From: Paenibacillus sp. TCA20
Lineage (GTDB): Bacteria > Bacillota > Bacilli > Paenibacillales > Paenibacillaceae
NCBI RefSeq assembly: GCF_000732325.1
Contig: NZ_BBIW01000013.1
Location: forward strand, 1-64,000
Length of the DNA: 64,000 nucleotides
Direction of reading: 5' to 3'
The notes under the pieces: model-generated
Databases searched by the model: none
Seen by the model: only the letters and a program-made list of their open reading frames with translations
What the model was told of the DNA's origin: nothing
Program-made: the position numbers and the translations under genes
Part shown: positions 24,401 to 33,307 of the stretch, in pieces
Position numbering within the stretch: the first letter of the stretch is position 1
Layout of the letters: every line of letters begins with the position of its first letter

Positions 24401-25855
24401 ATGGATTCAATGACTTTTGTCCTGTTCGGGGCTACTGGCGACTTAGCCAAGCGAAAAATTTACCCAGCACTATACAACCTGTATGTTGATCAAAAGATGC
24501 CATCATCATTTTCTGTTATTGGTCTAGGAAGAAGAGAAGTGTCCGATGCTGATTTCCAGGCAAGAGTTGAAGCTTCACTTCATACATTCTCTCGCCGTTC
24601 TCCTGAGGACGCGGCTAAGGTACGTGATTTTCTAGGCGCATTTCGTTATACATCGCTTAACAATACCAAGCTTGAAGATTATAAGAAACTGCTTGAAGTG
24701 GTTGAACAACGTGAGCAGGAGCTTGGCATTCCACAAAATCGGATGTTTTATTTGTCGGTTGCTCCAGAATTTTTCGAGCCTATTGCCGAGAATATCAAAG
24801 AAAGCGGGCTCGGTTCAGGCAGCGGCTGGAAACGGCTTATCATTGAGAAGCCATTCGGTCATGACTTGGTATCCGCAATACAGCTGAATGAGAAGCTAAA
24901 CAGTACTTTTGCTGAGGAAGAGATTTATCGGATTGACCATTTCCTCGGTAAACCTATGGTTCAAAATCTCGAGGTACTAAGTGCAACAAACCCTGTCATG
25001 CATGCATTGTGGGGAAATCATTATATTTCGAATGTACAAATCACCGCAAGTGAAACCGTTGGAGTCGAAGAGCGGGCTGAATACTATGACCATACCGGAG
25101 CAGTAAGAGATATGTTCCAGAATCATATGCTGCAGCTGCTCATGATGATCTCACTTCACCTGCCGAAGAAATCTTCTCCTGATGAGGTTCGTGCGAAGAA
25201 GAGAAATACGGCACAGTCCTTGATTCCTCTGGAGGAAGAAGCACTCGATCAGCATATTGTAAGAGCACAATACCAAGCAGGTGATCTTCAAGGCAAACCT
25301 GTAGTTGGTTACCTGGACGAGCCTGGGATCGAGGCAACTTCCAAGAACGATACTTATTTCGCAGCAAGATTGTTCCTGGACGATCCATTCTGGACAGGGG
25401 TTCCTTTCTATGTTCGTACAGGTAAACGTCTGAGTGAAAAATCGACACGAATCGTGGTGGAGTTCAAGCAGCCGTTAAGTACAGGAACGTCGGAAGGCGA
25501 ATCGGTATCTGCTAACTTGCTTACTATCGATATTGGACCGAAGGAAGGCATGCGCCTGACGCTTAATTCCAAGAGCCCGATGCATCATGATACGATTGAA
25601 CCGATGGAGCTTAGCTTCAATTCCTCATATGACAACGTACCGGAAGCTTATGAGAACCTCATTTTTGATGCGCTTCGTAGTGATGCCACATTCTTCGCGC
25701 ATTGGGATGAAGTAGAGCTGTCATGGAGATGGGTTGAACCGATTCTTAAAGCCTTTGCTGCAGATGAGGTACCACTTAACTATTATGCGGCGGGAACAGA
25801 AGGTCCAGCAGCAGCGGATGAACTGCTTGCACAGGACGGAAATCGCTGGCATTAA
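24401..25855 (+). CDS. zwf: Glucose-6-phosphate 1-dehydrogenase, second copy
   Basis: A 484-residue enzyme, the usual length for bacterial G6PDH. GATGDLAKRK at residues 10-19, EKPFGHDL at about 149-156, RIDHFLGK at 177-184. Ribosome site GGGAGG. It is followed after 92 bp by gnd without an intervening terminator, so two steps of the oxidative pentose phosphate pathway are co-expressed here, under a promoter with cre and operator-like sites. The first copy at 15221 is unlinked. Confidence 0.95.
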   Translation: MDSMTFVLFGATGDLAKRKIYPALYNLYVDQKMPSSFSVIGLGRREVSDADFQARVEASLHTFSRRSPEDAAKVRDFLGAFRYTSLNNTKLEDYKKLLEVVEQREQELGIPQNRMFYLSVAPEFFEPIAENIKESGLGSGSGWKRLIIEKPFGHDLVSAIQLNEKLNSTFAEEEIYRIDHFLGKPMVQNLEVLSATNPVMHALWGNHYISNVQITASETVGVEERAEYYDHTGAVRDMFQNHMLQLLMMISLHLPKKSSPDEVRAKKRNTAQSLIPLEEEALDQHIVRAQYQAGDLQGKPVVGYLDEPGIEATSKNDTYFAARLFLDDPFWTGVPFYVRTGKRLSEKSTRIVVEFKQPLSTGTSEGESVSANLLTIDIGPKEGMRLTLNSKSPMHHDTIEPMELSFNSSYDNVPEAYENLIFDALRSDATFFAHWDEVELSWRWVEPILKAFAADEVPLNYYAAGTEGPAAADELLAQDGNRWH

Positions 25856-25947
25856 TCATTGTTCTAAAACGTTATCCGGCTGAGCACAGCCGATGACATA
25901 GATTGGTTGTTGGACAAAAAACAGAGAAGATCTAGGAGGCAACATAC

Positions 25948-26841
25948 ATGAAGGTAGGACTTATTGGATTAGGAAAAATGGGATTAAACCTGGGGAAAAA
26001 CTTGATTGATCATAAGCATGAAGTCGTGGCTTACGACTTAAACGCAGGTGCTGTCGGAGAAATGAAGGGATACGGTGCAGCAGGTGCTTCTTCTTACAAG
26101 GAAGTTATTGATCAGCTGGACTCTCCTCGCATTCTGTGGATCATGGTTCCACATGCTGTCGTTGATAGTGTTATCGCTGATCTTACCCCTCTGCTGGATA
26201 AAGGCGACATCGTAATCGAAGCAGGTAACTCGCACTACAAAGAATCGATTGCCCGCTATGACCAGCTTAAAGCGCACGGTGTTCATTTCATGGACGTAGG
26301 TACTTCTGGCGGTATGGAAGGCGCAAGAAACGGCGCTTGTTACATGATCGGCGGAGACGAAGAAGCATGGAGCATCGTTGAGCCTCTGTTCAAAGATACC
26401 TCTGTAGAGAACGGCTATCTGTATGCAGGTAAAGCAGGAAGTGGTCACTTCCTGAAAATGGTCCACAATGGTATCGAGTACGGTATGATGGCTTCCATCG
26501 GGGAAGGCTTCGAAGTGCTTGAGAAGAGCGACTATGATTTTGACTATGAAAAAGTAGCACGTGTATGGAACAACGGATCGGTTATCCGTTCCTGGCTGAT
26601 GGAGCTTACAGAGCGTGCATTCTCCAAAGATTCGAACCTTGATGAAATTCGCGGAGTTATGCATTCTTCCGGTGAAGGTAAATGGACGGTTGAAACGGCA
26701 TTTGATCTGCAAGCAGCTACACCGGTTATTGCTCTATCCCTTCTGATGCGTTACCGTTCCCTTGAGAACGACACGTTTACAGGTAAAGTCGTTGCTGCAC
26801 TTCGTAATGAATTTGGCGGACATGCGGTAGAGAAGAAGTAA
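25948..26841 (+). CDS. gnd: 6-phosphogluconate dehydrogenase, decarboxylating, short (NAD-type) form
   Basis: A 297-residue enzyme converting 6-phosphogluconate to ribulose 5-phosphate and CO2. N-terminal Rossmann GLGKMG (residues 7-12), substrate loop DVGTSGGMEGA, and catalytic KMVHNGIEYG. The short length (about 300 rather than 470 residues) marks the YqeC-like branch, which generally prefers NAD+ (family knowledge). Ribosome site TAGGAGG. Second gene of the zwf2 operon. Confidence 0.93.
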   Translation: MKVGLIGLGKMGLNLGKNLIDHKHEVVAYDLNAGAVGEMKGYGAAGASSYKEVIDQLDSPRILWIMVPHAVVDSVIADLTPLLDKGDIVIEAGNSHYKESIARYDQLKAHGVHFMDVGTSGGMEGARNGACYMIGGDEEAWSIVEPLFKDTSVENGYLYAGKAGSGHFLKMVHNGIEYGMMASIGEGFEVLEKSDYDFDYEKVARVWNNGSVIRSWLMELTERAFSKDSNLDEIRGVMHSSGEGKWTVETAFDLQAATPVIALSLLMRYRSLENDTFTGKVVAALRNEFGGHAVEKK

Positions 26842-26920
26842 GACCGTAATTCCCTTCGGATAGGGATTTCCCAGAAAGGATCTCTGTTGATCCTTCATAT
26901 ACACGATGCACTTATTCTGA

Positions 26921-26958
26921 GAAGGAATTTCGCTTTTGAGCGAGGTTCCTTCTTTTTT
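26921..26958 (+). terminator. Intrinsic terminator of zwf2-gnd
   Basis: GAAGGAA pairs with TTCCTTC (26921-26927, 26946-26952) around an inner CGCT/AGCG stem, followed by a run of T. Confidence 0.85.
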
Positions 26959-27055
26959 GTTTTTTATGACCAGGCTTACAGCTTGATCTTCTTTTTTGGA
27001 GTCTGTCTGCATAAGGATAAATGGACACACCTCTCTTAAGGGAGGAATGCGAAGC

Positions 27056-27901
27056 ATGGCATTCAAACGAGGAAGATGGCGTACACAGCGTCAAAAAACC
27101 GGGGGTCAGCGTAAAAAGTGGATTTTGATTGTACTGTTGGTGATTGTCATCGTGACCATCCAGTCTATTAGTTATGTGGAACGGAATTTGAAGCCGCCTA
27201 TTATGCATCTGGCAAAAATCAGAGTGAAGCAGCTCGGGACAGAGGCCATTAACAAAGCGATTACGAGCCAAATCTCTGCCGCGGGTCCTTCGAACGAGCT
27301 GATTGATTGGAAGACGGATGCAGAGGGGAAAATCAGCGGATTCATGCTGAACTATAACGAGCATATGCGGATTACCTCAAATGCGTTGTCTGTCGTTCAG
27401 ACCACTTTACAGGAGATGGAGACGATCGAGGATCACGTTCCTGTAGGGCAAGCGCTGGGCAGCCCGCTGCTATCCTCCTTCGGGCCTAAAGTGCCAATTC
27501 GGATCGAGCCGCAAGGTGCAGTTAAGGTTGACCTCAATACAAGGCAGCAAAATGCTGGTATTAATATGATACTGGTCGAGGTGTACATCCATATTGTGGC
27601 TGAGGTTGCTGTTGTCGTTCCGCTGGATATGGAACCGGAAGTGGTCGACACGGAAATTCCGATTTCTTATTTGTTAGTCGTAGGGGATGTACCGATGTAT
27701 TATTACGACGGCAAGGGAAATCCAGTTGGAGAGAATGGAGCTAACGCACCAAGTATTGCAATCCCATCCCTCCCAGGCGGAACAGTGCCTAATACAGGAG
27801 TGACCACTCCAGACGCGGGCACGACTGTTCCTAGTGGAGAGGAAGAGAGTGAGCTGTACATGGAGGAGCCAGACTTTTCGCTTCCGACAGGTAATGAGTG
27901 A
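27056..27901 (+). CDS. yunB: Sporulation protein YunB
   Basis: A 281-residue protein with a basic N-terminus (MAFKRGRWRTQRQKTGGQRK), one membrane helix (about 20-42) and the YunB domain (INKAITSQI, then FGPKVPIRIEPQGAVKVD and GINMILVEVYIHIVAEVAVVVP). YunB is made in the mother cell during sporulation in B. subtilis. The C-terminal Pro/Gly/Thr-rich tail of about 60 residues is an extension relative to the 254-residue B. subtilis protein. ATG 27056 is chosen after GGGAGGA. Convergent with lytH, its neighbour also in B. subtilis. Confidence 0.88.
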   Translation: MAFKRGRWRTQRQKTGGQRKKWILIVLLVIVIVTIQSISYVERNLKPPIMHLAKIRVKQLGTEAINKAITSQISAAGPSNELIDWKTDAEGKISGFMLNYNEHMRITSNALSVVQTTLQEMETIEDHVPVGQALGSPLLSSFGPKVPIRIEPQGAVKVDLNTRQQNAGINMILVEVYIHIVAEVAVVVPLDMEPEVVDTEIPISYLLVVGDVPMYYYDGKGNPVGENGANAPSIAIPSLPGGTVPNTGVTTPDAGTTVPSGEEESELYMEEPDFSLPTGNE

Positions 27902-27905
27902 GTTG

Positions 27906-27965
27906 ATCCAGTGAAAGAACTTGCAGTCATGCGAGTGATTTCTCATCCAATGAAAGAACTCGCAG
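27906..27965. repeat. Short direct repeat downstream of yunB
   Basis: ATCCAGTGAAAGAACTTGCA (27906-27925) recurs as ATCCAATGAAAGAACTCGCA (27945-27964), 18 of 20 identical with a 39-base period. The second copy feeds into the terminator stem, so this may be a duplicated terminator arm. Confidence 0.55.
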
Positions 27966-28008
27966 AACAGAGTGGTCATCTACTCTTGATCTGCGAGTCG
28001 CTTTATTT
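27959..28008 (+). terminator. Intrinsic terminator of yunB
   Basis: CTCGCAGA / TCTGCGAG (27959-27966, 27990-27997) with an inner AGAGT/ACTCT stem, followed by a T-rich tract that overlaps the 3' end of the convergent lytH. Confidence 0.75.
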
Positions 28009-29058
28009 TTTGCTGTTCTTCTTGGCTTTACGCGCCCGATACTCGTCATTTTCCCATTGTCTCAATAGCGGATAAGGGTCAAATGACCATTCAGTTAAGC
28101 CACTGTCACGATAAATACCATAGTGCAAATGAGGGGGGAATTTTCCCTGCGTACCCGGCTTGCCATATCCTGAGCTGCCCACCCATCCGATGGTTTGTCC
28201 TGGAGTGACAAGGCTGCCAACGTGAACCGATTTATCAAAGCCGGAGAGGTGTGCGTAATAGTGGTAATGATTATCCAGGTCTCTTATTCCGACACGCCAG
28301 CCTCCAAATGGGTTCCAGCCTTTGATCTCAATGACCCCATAGCATGTGCTTCGAACAGGGTATCCATGAGGCGCAAACAGGTCTGTTCCTTCATGGATTC
28401 TCCGGCCGCCCCAGCTCCGGCTCGTTCCCCAGGTGCTGCGATAGGAGTAACCATTGCCTAGCGGCAAAGGAAAAGCATGCTGAGCAAGATCCAATGTATC
28501 AAAATGCTTATAAATCTTTGCAAATTGCTGGATGCGCTGCACAGATCTCGAATTTTGATAATATTGCCACAAGGCAATACCTAGATCGTCTGAGGATAAA
28601 CCATATTTGGATGTAATTCTTGCCATGCTGTAGAGGACATCATAATCATTGTTGGGATCGGCGATATTGTCACCAGTACCATCTAAGCCATATCCGCCGA
28701 ATACCTCGATGGATAATGGATTTCGATCTAAAGAATCTGGATTTAAGATACCGGACCAGAGCTGAGGTTCAAAAAACACCCCGGTCAGCCGCTCTTCATG
28801 GGCGCGGTCCTTCGGATGTGCCTTCGTCATCGTACGCTCGTACTGATCAATGGCCGCCAAGTAATACCATGGAACACCGCTGACTGCACTGATTTGGTCG
28901 TACAGAATTTTGCGTTCCTTATAGATCTCTTCTTTAGCTAGAGGTTTCGTCTCTTCACTTTTTGCATACACATCGGTTACTGACGAAGCAAAGAGGGAAG
29001 CGGATATTATCAGTGTGACGCCGAGGTTCAACCATTTTTTCTTCTGAATCCGTATCAA
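28003..29058 (-). CDS. lytH: Sporulation-specific M23 endopeptidase LytH
   Basis: A 351-residue secreted metallopeptidase. Signal peptide (MIRIQKKKWLNLGVTLI...), a lysozyme-like helical N-terminal half (LYSMARITSKYGLSSDDLGI), then a LytM/M23 domain with zinc ligands His222 and Asp226 (HEGTD) and His312 in PPHLHYG. B. subtilis LytH removes L-Ala side chains during cortex maturation. I choose the TTG start at 29058, ten bases after AAAGGAGG; ATG codons at 29082 and 29106 lie upstream of that ribosome site. Last residues are basic (RKAKKNSKK). Confidence 0.85.
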   Translation of the reverse strand: MIRIQKKKWLNLGVTLIISASLFASSVTDVYAKSEETKPLAKEEIYKERKILYDQISAVSGVPWYYLAAIDQYERTMTKAHPKDRAHEERLTGVFFEPQLWSGILNPDSLDRNPLSIEVFGGYGLDGTGDNIADPNNDYDVLYSMARITSKYGLSSDDLGIALWQYYQNSRSVQRIQQFAKIYKHFDTLDLAQHAFPLPLGNGYSYRSTWGTSRSWGGRRIHEGTDLFAPHGYPVRSTCYGVIEIKGWNPFGGWRVGIRDLDNHYHYYAHLSGFDKSVHVGSLVTPGQTIGWVGSSGYGKPGTQGKFPPHLHYGIYRDSGLTEWSFDPYPLLRQWENDEYRARKAKKNSKK

Positions 29059-29199
29059 AAAAGCCAATCCTCCTTTCTTCATATTTTTCATTGTATTTAG
29101 GTTCACACATCAGCATCGTTTTTATCCGTCTTTACAGAAAAAAGCTGGAGTTTAAGTCCTACAAATTATTTCGATTTGGAGCTTATTTCCACAAATCCA

Positions 29200-29208
29200 T
29201 GTTATAAT
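29200..29208 (+). promoter_or_regulatory. Extended -10 promoter of lipA
   Basis: TGTTATAAT (TGn plus TATAAT) 47 bases before the TTG start of lipA. Confidence 0.5.
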
Positions 29209-29255
29209 GTGTTCCATGCGAAAATTCCAACTTGATATAGAAAGAAGGGTCTCTT

Positions 29256-30143
29256 TTGGCGAATAAAGTAAAAGAACCAAAACCCGATTGGATCAAAATC
29301 AAGCTGACGACGGGAGATAATTATCAAGAGATTAAAGATATGATGCGTTCAAAGACGCTGCATACGGTATGTGAAGAAGCACGTTGTCCGAACATTTACG
29401 AATGCTGGGCTAATCGAACAGCAACTTTTATGATACTAGGAGACATTTGTACAAGAGCCTGCCGATTCTGTGCGGTTAATACAGGGCTGCCTACAGAGCT
29501 GGATTTGAAAGAGCCGGAGCGAGTAGCCGAAGCAGCAGAACAAATGAACCTGAAGCATTGTGTTGTCACCAGTGTGGCCAGAGATGATCTTGCTGACGGA
29601 GGAGCTTCCATCTTTGCAGAGACGATTCATGCCATTCGCCGAAAACTGCCTTTTTGCAGTGTAGAGGTATTAATTCCGGATTTTCTCGGAAACGAAGAGG
29701 CCTTAAAGATCGTGATGGACGCTAAGCCGGACATCCTTAATCACAACATGGAAACGGTCGAGCGCTTGTCTGACAAAGTTCGGGCAAAGGCCAAGTACAA
29801 GCGATCCCTTCAACTGCTTGAACGTGCCAAAAAAATGCAGCCTCATATTCCAACGAAGTCCAGCATTATGCTCGGCTTGGGGGAGACTTGGGAAGAAATA
29901 CTGCAAACAATGGATGATTTGAGAAGCGTAGACTGTGATATTATGACGATCGGTCAGTATTTGCAGCCTTCGGACAAGCATTTGTATGTTGAAAGATACG
30001 TAACACCAGAAGAATTCTCCAGGCTCAAGGACGAAGGCCTCGCTCGTGGCTTCAGCCATGTTGAATCAGGGCCAATGGTCAGAAGTTCTTATCATGCGCA
30101 TGAACAAGTTAAGTCTGCCGCGAATGCTAATAATGTAGTATGA
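29256..30143 (+). CDS. lipA: Lipoyl synthase
   Basis: A 295-residue radical-SAM enzyme inserting two sulfurs into octanoylated lipoyl domains. Both iron-sulfur sites are visible: auxiliary CX4CX5C at Cys39, Cys44, Cys50 and radical-SAM CX3CX2C at Cys65, Cys69, Cys72. The C-terminal RSSYHAHEQ carries the serine ligand. TTG start at 29256 after GAAGGG. Followed by yutD, the same order as in B. subtilis. Confidence 0.96.
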   Translation: MANKVKEPKPDWIKIKLTTGDNYQEIKDMMRSKTLHTVCEEARCPNIYECWANRTATFMILGDICTRACRFCAVNTGLPTELDLKEPERVAEAAEQMNLKHCVVTSVARDDLADGGASIFAETIHAIRRKLPFCSVEVLIPDFLGNEEALKIVMDAKPDILNHNMETVERLSDKVRAKAKYKRSLQLLERAKKMQPHIPTKSSIMLGLGETWEEILQTMDDLRSVDCDIMTIGQYLQPSDKHLYVERYVTPEEFSRLKDEGLARGFSHVESGPMVRSSYHAHEQVKSAANANNVV

Positions 30144-30197
30144 TAAGAGCAGGCCTGAACCTATGGGCGGTTTGGATAGAAAGGAAGGAAGACGGTT

Positions 30198-30659
30198 TTG
30201 ATTCAGATTAGCGGGAAAACTTACGAAGTATTACAGGACTATCGAAATGGTTGGAATCCGGAAGCCTTTCGTGACCGGTATAGTGAAGTCCTGGAACGCT
30301 ATGATTACATCATTGGGGATTGGGGCTACAATCAACTCCGGCTCAAAGGCTTCTACCGAGATAACCATCCAAAAGCGAACAAGGATACATCGATAGCGGG
30401 AATAGTTGATTATATTAACGAGTACTGCAACTTTGGGTGTGCTTATTTTGTGCTACAGAAACTTAAGGAACCTAAAGAATACAAAGAACACAAAGATAAC
30501 AGCAGCAAGGAGCATAAAGAATCCAAGGCTGTGAAGGAAGCAAGAGAGTCCAAGGAAGCTGCAGAGCCTAAGGAAGCCACCGAAATTAAGGAATCCAAGA
30601 ATTCTAAAGAAACCAAGGACAAAGAGAATATGGAAAAAATAAAAAGCAGCTCCTCATAA
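30198..30659 (+). CDS. yutD: YutD family protein with a long charged tail
   Basis: A 153-residue protein. Residues 1-90 match YutD (YDYIIGDWGYNQLRLKGFY and YINEYCNFGCAYFVLQKLK). Residues about 91-149 are an unusual Lys/Glu/Ser low-complexity tail (repeats of KE, KES, KEA), predicted disordered or a single charged helix and not present in the roughly 100-residue B. subtilis protein. TTG start at 30198 with GGAAGGAAG. Family function unknown. It probably shares a transcript with lipA (54 bp gap). Confidence 0.85.
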   Translation: MIQISGKTYEVLQDYRNGWNPEAFRDRYSEVLERYDYIIGDWGYNQLRLKGFYRDNHPKANKDTSIAGIVDYINEYCNFGCAYFVLQKLKEPKEYKEHKDNSSKEHKESKAVKEARESKEAAEPKEATEIKESKNSKETKDKENMEKIKSSSS

Positions 30660-30672
30660 GGAGTTGCTTTTT
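30641..30672. terminator. Bidirectional terminator between yutD and NAD kinase
   Basis: AAAAAGCAGCTCCT / AGGAGTTGCTTTTT (one wobble) with loop CATA. The left arm overlaps the last codons of yutD; A and T tracts serve both strands. Confidence 0.85.
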
Positions 30673-30675
30673 ATT

Positions 30676-31479
30676 TTAGTCCAAAAATGCAGTTCGAACC
30701 CGATCCCAGAACGGATATGGACGATATCGGGCAAAGCTGACCTTCTGGGTAGAAACCTGGCATTTTACAGAGATCAGATCGTCTACTGTTAAGTTCACAT
30801 GGTCAATGGTCAGTAGCAGACGTTGAGATTTGCGAGAGAAGATGTCGCAATGATGATGCTTCGGTAGAACGATTGGCGAGCCTAATGTACGGTAGACCCG
30901 ATTATTAATGGATGCAATCTCTGCAATCTGCATCGCTTCAATGGTCGGATGAACCATGGCGCCGCCGAGTGCTTTGTTGTACGCCGTACTTCCCGATGGG
31001 GTGGATACACAAATCCCGTCACCACGGAACATTTCAAATGTGACATCGTTAATATCGACCTGGGCAACCACGGTGCCGTCTACACCTTTTAACGTGAATT
31101 CATTAAGGGCGATCATAGAACTCACACCGGACTTGCGCCGAATCTCCAGATCAATGAGCGGATACTCGACGATACGAGGGGAACGGGCAGCATCCTTATT
31201 TCCTTCAGCCATAAGCTGTATGAGATCCTCAAGCTCGTCTGCTTTCCAATCTGCATAGAAGCCCAAATGGCCGGTATGAACGCCGACGAATGCGATATCA
31301 GGAATCCGGTCTGTGAAGGTGTGAAATGCTTGCAGCATGGTTCCATCTCCACCGATCGATATCACAATTTCCGGTGATTTGGCATCAAGAGTAAACCCAT
31401 GCTCCTTGGCCAGTTTATGAAACTGCTGGGCTAAATCAATGGATAAAGAGTCTCCTCTGTCCTGAACATAATATCTCAA
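30676..31479 (-). CDS. nadK: NAD kinase
   Basis: A 267-residue kinase phosphorylating NAD+ to NADP+. GGDGTM at residues 43-48, NE motif LNEFTL, and SGSTAYNKALGG of the NAD-binding domain. The start is TTG at 31479, eight bases after AAAGGAG on the minus strand. It supplies the NADP+ used by the two G6PDH copies. B. subtilis has two NAD kinases; which one this is cannot be settled here. Confidence 0.93.
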   Translation of the reverse strand: MRYYVQDRGDSLSIDLAQQFHKLAKEHGFTLDAKSPEIVISIGGDGTMLQAFHTFTDRIPDIAFVGVHTGHLGFYADWKADELEDLIQLMAEGNKDAARSPRIVEYPLIDLEIRRKSGVSSMIALNEFTLKGVDGTVVAQVDINDVTFEMFRGDGICVSTPSGSTAYNKALGGAMVHPTIEAMQIAEIASINNRVYRTLGSPIVLPKHHHCDIFSRKSQRLLLTIDHVNLTVDDLISVKCQVSTQKVSFARYRPYPFWDRVRTAFLD

Positions 31480-31564
31480 GATGAAAGCTCCTTTGTCATC
31501 AGTATAACTCGATGATATCCAATTTCAGGAGAGAAAACAATCAATATGCGTAAAGTTCTAGACA

Positions 31565-32803
31565 TTACCTGAATCTTGAAGCGAGCCGCTGAAGGAGGAT
31601 GCAGATCAAGGTCAGGACAAACAAGAAGAATATTATTACTAAGGTGAGTGCAATTTGATAAGGGACAGCCTGAAAGATGGCCGATGGGTATGGAAGGGAA
31701 TGAAAGTGATCAGGCAACAGCATGAAGGATGATGTACTCTGATCAGGCATAACCAAGTCCCAGCAGACAAAGACAATCATCCCGGATAGCAATGCATGGA
31801 CAAGTCGTGCCATCAAGAAAGGTGCATATCGTAACGGAGTTGGGTTAAGGATACTGACAACCTGCGCATGAACGGAGAGTCCTCCCCAAGATAATACACA
31901 GGCAGCAGCAGCCACTTTATACATTAAGGGTATGTCTGCAAGCGTTCCTGCATAACGAGCGCCGAGTGTAACTTCAAATAACCCGCCTACTAGGGCTTGG
32001 GAGATCTCTGGCGGCAGCCCGAGAGTCTTAAGCATCAGCTCCACTGTATGATACATGCCGGCCATCAGCCCTGCTTGAGTGAAGACCTCTAGTATAACGC
32101 AAAAAAAGACAACCAGGCCACCGACGACGGTAATTAGCTGCAAAGATGATTGTATCGCCTGCCTAAGCAATTCCCCCATCGTTCTACCGTCCTCGATACG
32201 TGCCTCATGCATTGCCTCAAAGGCAGCACGGAGTCGATGGGACTTAACATCGGATGAATCTGACTCAGCAGTCAAGTGCGAAGCTTTTTTTCCGTGAAAC
32301 CGCATTAGCAAGCCTACGATCAGTCCAGCTCCATAATGTGCAATAGCCAGCATCACTGCCACGGCGGGAAGCTGAAAAAAACCGACGGATACGGCTCCGA
32401 TCAGGAAGATGGGATCAGATGTTGTCGTAAAGGCAACCAGACGTTCGCCCTCATCCCGGGTAATCTGCTTCTTCTCCCACAGCTTGGCCGTCAATTTGGC
32501 TCCAATTGGATATCCTGAAGCATAGCTGATCGCAGCAACAAATCCTCCGGTACCGGGGATACGAAATACAGGTCTCATGAGTGGATGCAGGAGTGCGCCT
32601 GTAAAATGAACGATGCCAAGCCCAAGCAGCAGCTCAGAGATGACAAAGAACGGAAATAAGGAAGGAAAGAGAACGTCCCACCAGATGGAGAGACCGCGAA
32701 CCCCTGCATTCCACACCGCTGTCGGATAAATCATCATGAATATGCATATAATGAGAAGGCCAAATACGATGCTTAGCGGAATAACTAGACGTTTCATGAG
32801 CAT
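31565..32803 (-). CDS. ylbJ: Sporulation integral membrane protein YlbJ
   Basis: A 412-residue polytopic membrane protein with about eight helices. Family traits: LFPSLFPFFVISELLLGLG near the N-terminus, SYASGYPIGAKLTAKLWEKK and the nucleoside-transporter-gate-like repeats. YlbJ is needed for sporulation in B. subtilis. GGGAGG precedes the ATG on the minus strand. Upstream of nadK by 85 bp in the same direction. Confidence 0.88.
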   Translation of the reverse strand: MLMKRLVIPLSIVFGLLIICIFMMIYPTAVWNAGVRGLSIWWDVLFPSLFPFFVISELLLGLGIVHFTGALLHPLMRPVFRIPGTGGFVAAISYASGYPIGAKLTAKLWEKKQITRDEGERLVAFTTTSDPIFLIGAVSVGFFQLPAVAVMLAIAHYGAGLIVGLLMRFHGKKASHLTAESDSSDVKSHRLRAAFEAMHEARIEDGRTMGELLRQAIQSSLQLITVVGGLVVFFCVILEVFTQAGLMAGMYHTVELMLKTLGLPPEISQALVGGLFEVTLGARYAGTLADIPLMYKVAAAACVLSWGGLSVHAQVVSILNPTPLRYAPFLMARLVHALLSGMIVFVCWDLVMPDQSTSSFMLLPDHFHSLPYPSAIFQAVPYQIALTLVIIFFLFVLTLICILLQRLASRFR

Positions 32804-33014
32804 TAGTTCCTCCCGTAACTTCCGTTTCTCATCAATTGAGTCTAGTTAATATATGATCGTTATTGGACAAACAGGACAAAAAAATAAAGTAAGCGTTTCC
32901 AAATTAGCTGTAATTTAAAGTATTCTATGATAATATATATTTAATATAAGAAATAAGACTAAAGTCCTTTTTCAAATGTCGGATTTTCAACTTTTTTGAG
33001 GATGGAGTGATGTC

Positions 33015-33113
33015 ATGATGGGAATTATAGCCGGTGTACTCGTCTGCGCTATCGTGTATGTGATGCGTGAAGCTCACACCCATCCGGGTGAAGAAGATTG
33101 GCGCAGCTATTAA
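33015..33113 (+). CDS. Candidate 32-residue membrane microprotein
   Basis: The frame reads MMGIIAGVLVCAIVYVMREA then HTHPGEEDWRSY: one hydrophobic helix and a short charged, aromatic tail. A GGATGGAGTG ribosome site lies 5-13 bases upstream and a terminator follows at 33170. It resembles other short membrane peptides of spore formers but I do not recognise a family. Proposed from frame, ribosome site and composition only. Confidence 0.45.
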   Translation: MMGIIAGVLVCAIVYVMREAHTHPGEEDWRSY

Positions 33114-33169
33114 CTGAGGGGATGCGTCAAACAACGCTGCTAAGAGTTACTCGAGGTGTAATCTTTATA

Positions 33170-33210
33170 AGACAAGAGACCTATGAATGAAGAGGCTCTT
33201 GTCTTTTTTT
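33170..33210 (+). terminator. Intrinsic terminator after the microprotein
   Basis: Perfect 9-bp stem AGACAAGAG / CTCTTGTCT (33170-33178, 33196-33204) ending in a T run. A terminator in an otherwise empty 500-base region supports a real short transcript across 33015-33113. Confidence 0.88.
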
Positions 33211-33261
33211 GTCTCTAAGGCTAGGTAAATGAGGTATTGTATTTAGTTATGCGGAGTGAAA

Positions 33262-33270
33262 TGCTAAAAT
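33262..33270 (+). promoter_or_regulatory. Extended -10 promoter of the haemoglobin gene
   Basis: TGCTAAAAT, 37 bases before the start codon, the same variant found before zwf at 15143. Confidence 0.45.
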
Positions 33271-33307
33271 AGCATCAAGCTGATTATAGAAAGAAGGCGC
33301 AATCGTT

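Noticed and set aside
24277..24489. Possible 70-residue leader peptide overlapping the start of zwf2
   Set aside because: Overlaps the zwf2 start in another frame and lacks a convincing ribosome site; the GGGAGG nearby serves zwf2.
26038..26712. 224-residue open frame antisense to gnd
   Set aside because: Same reasons: complete overlap with a conserved enzyme and odd composition.
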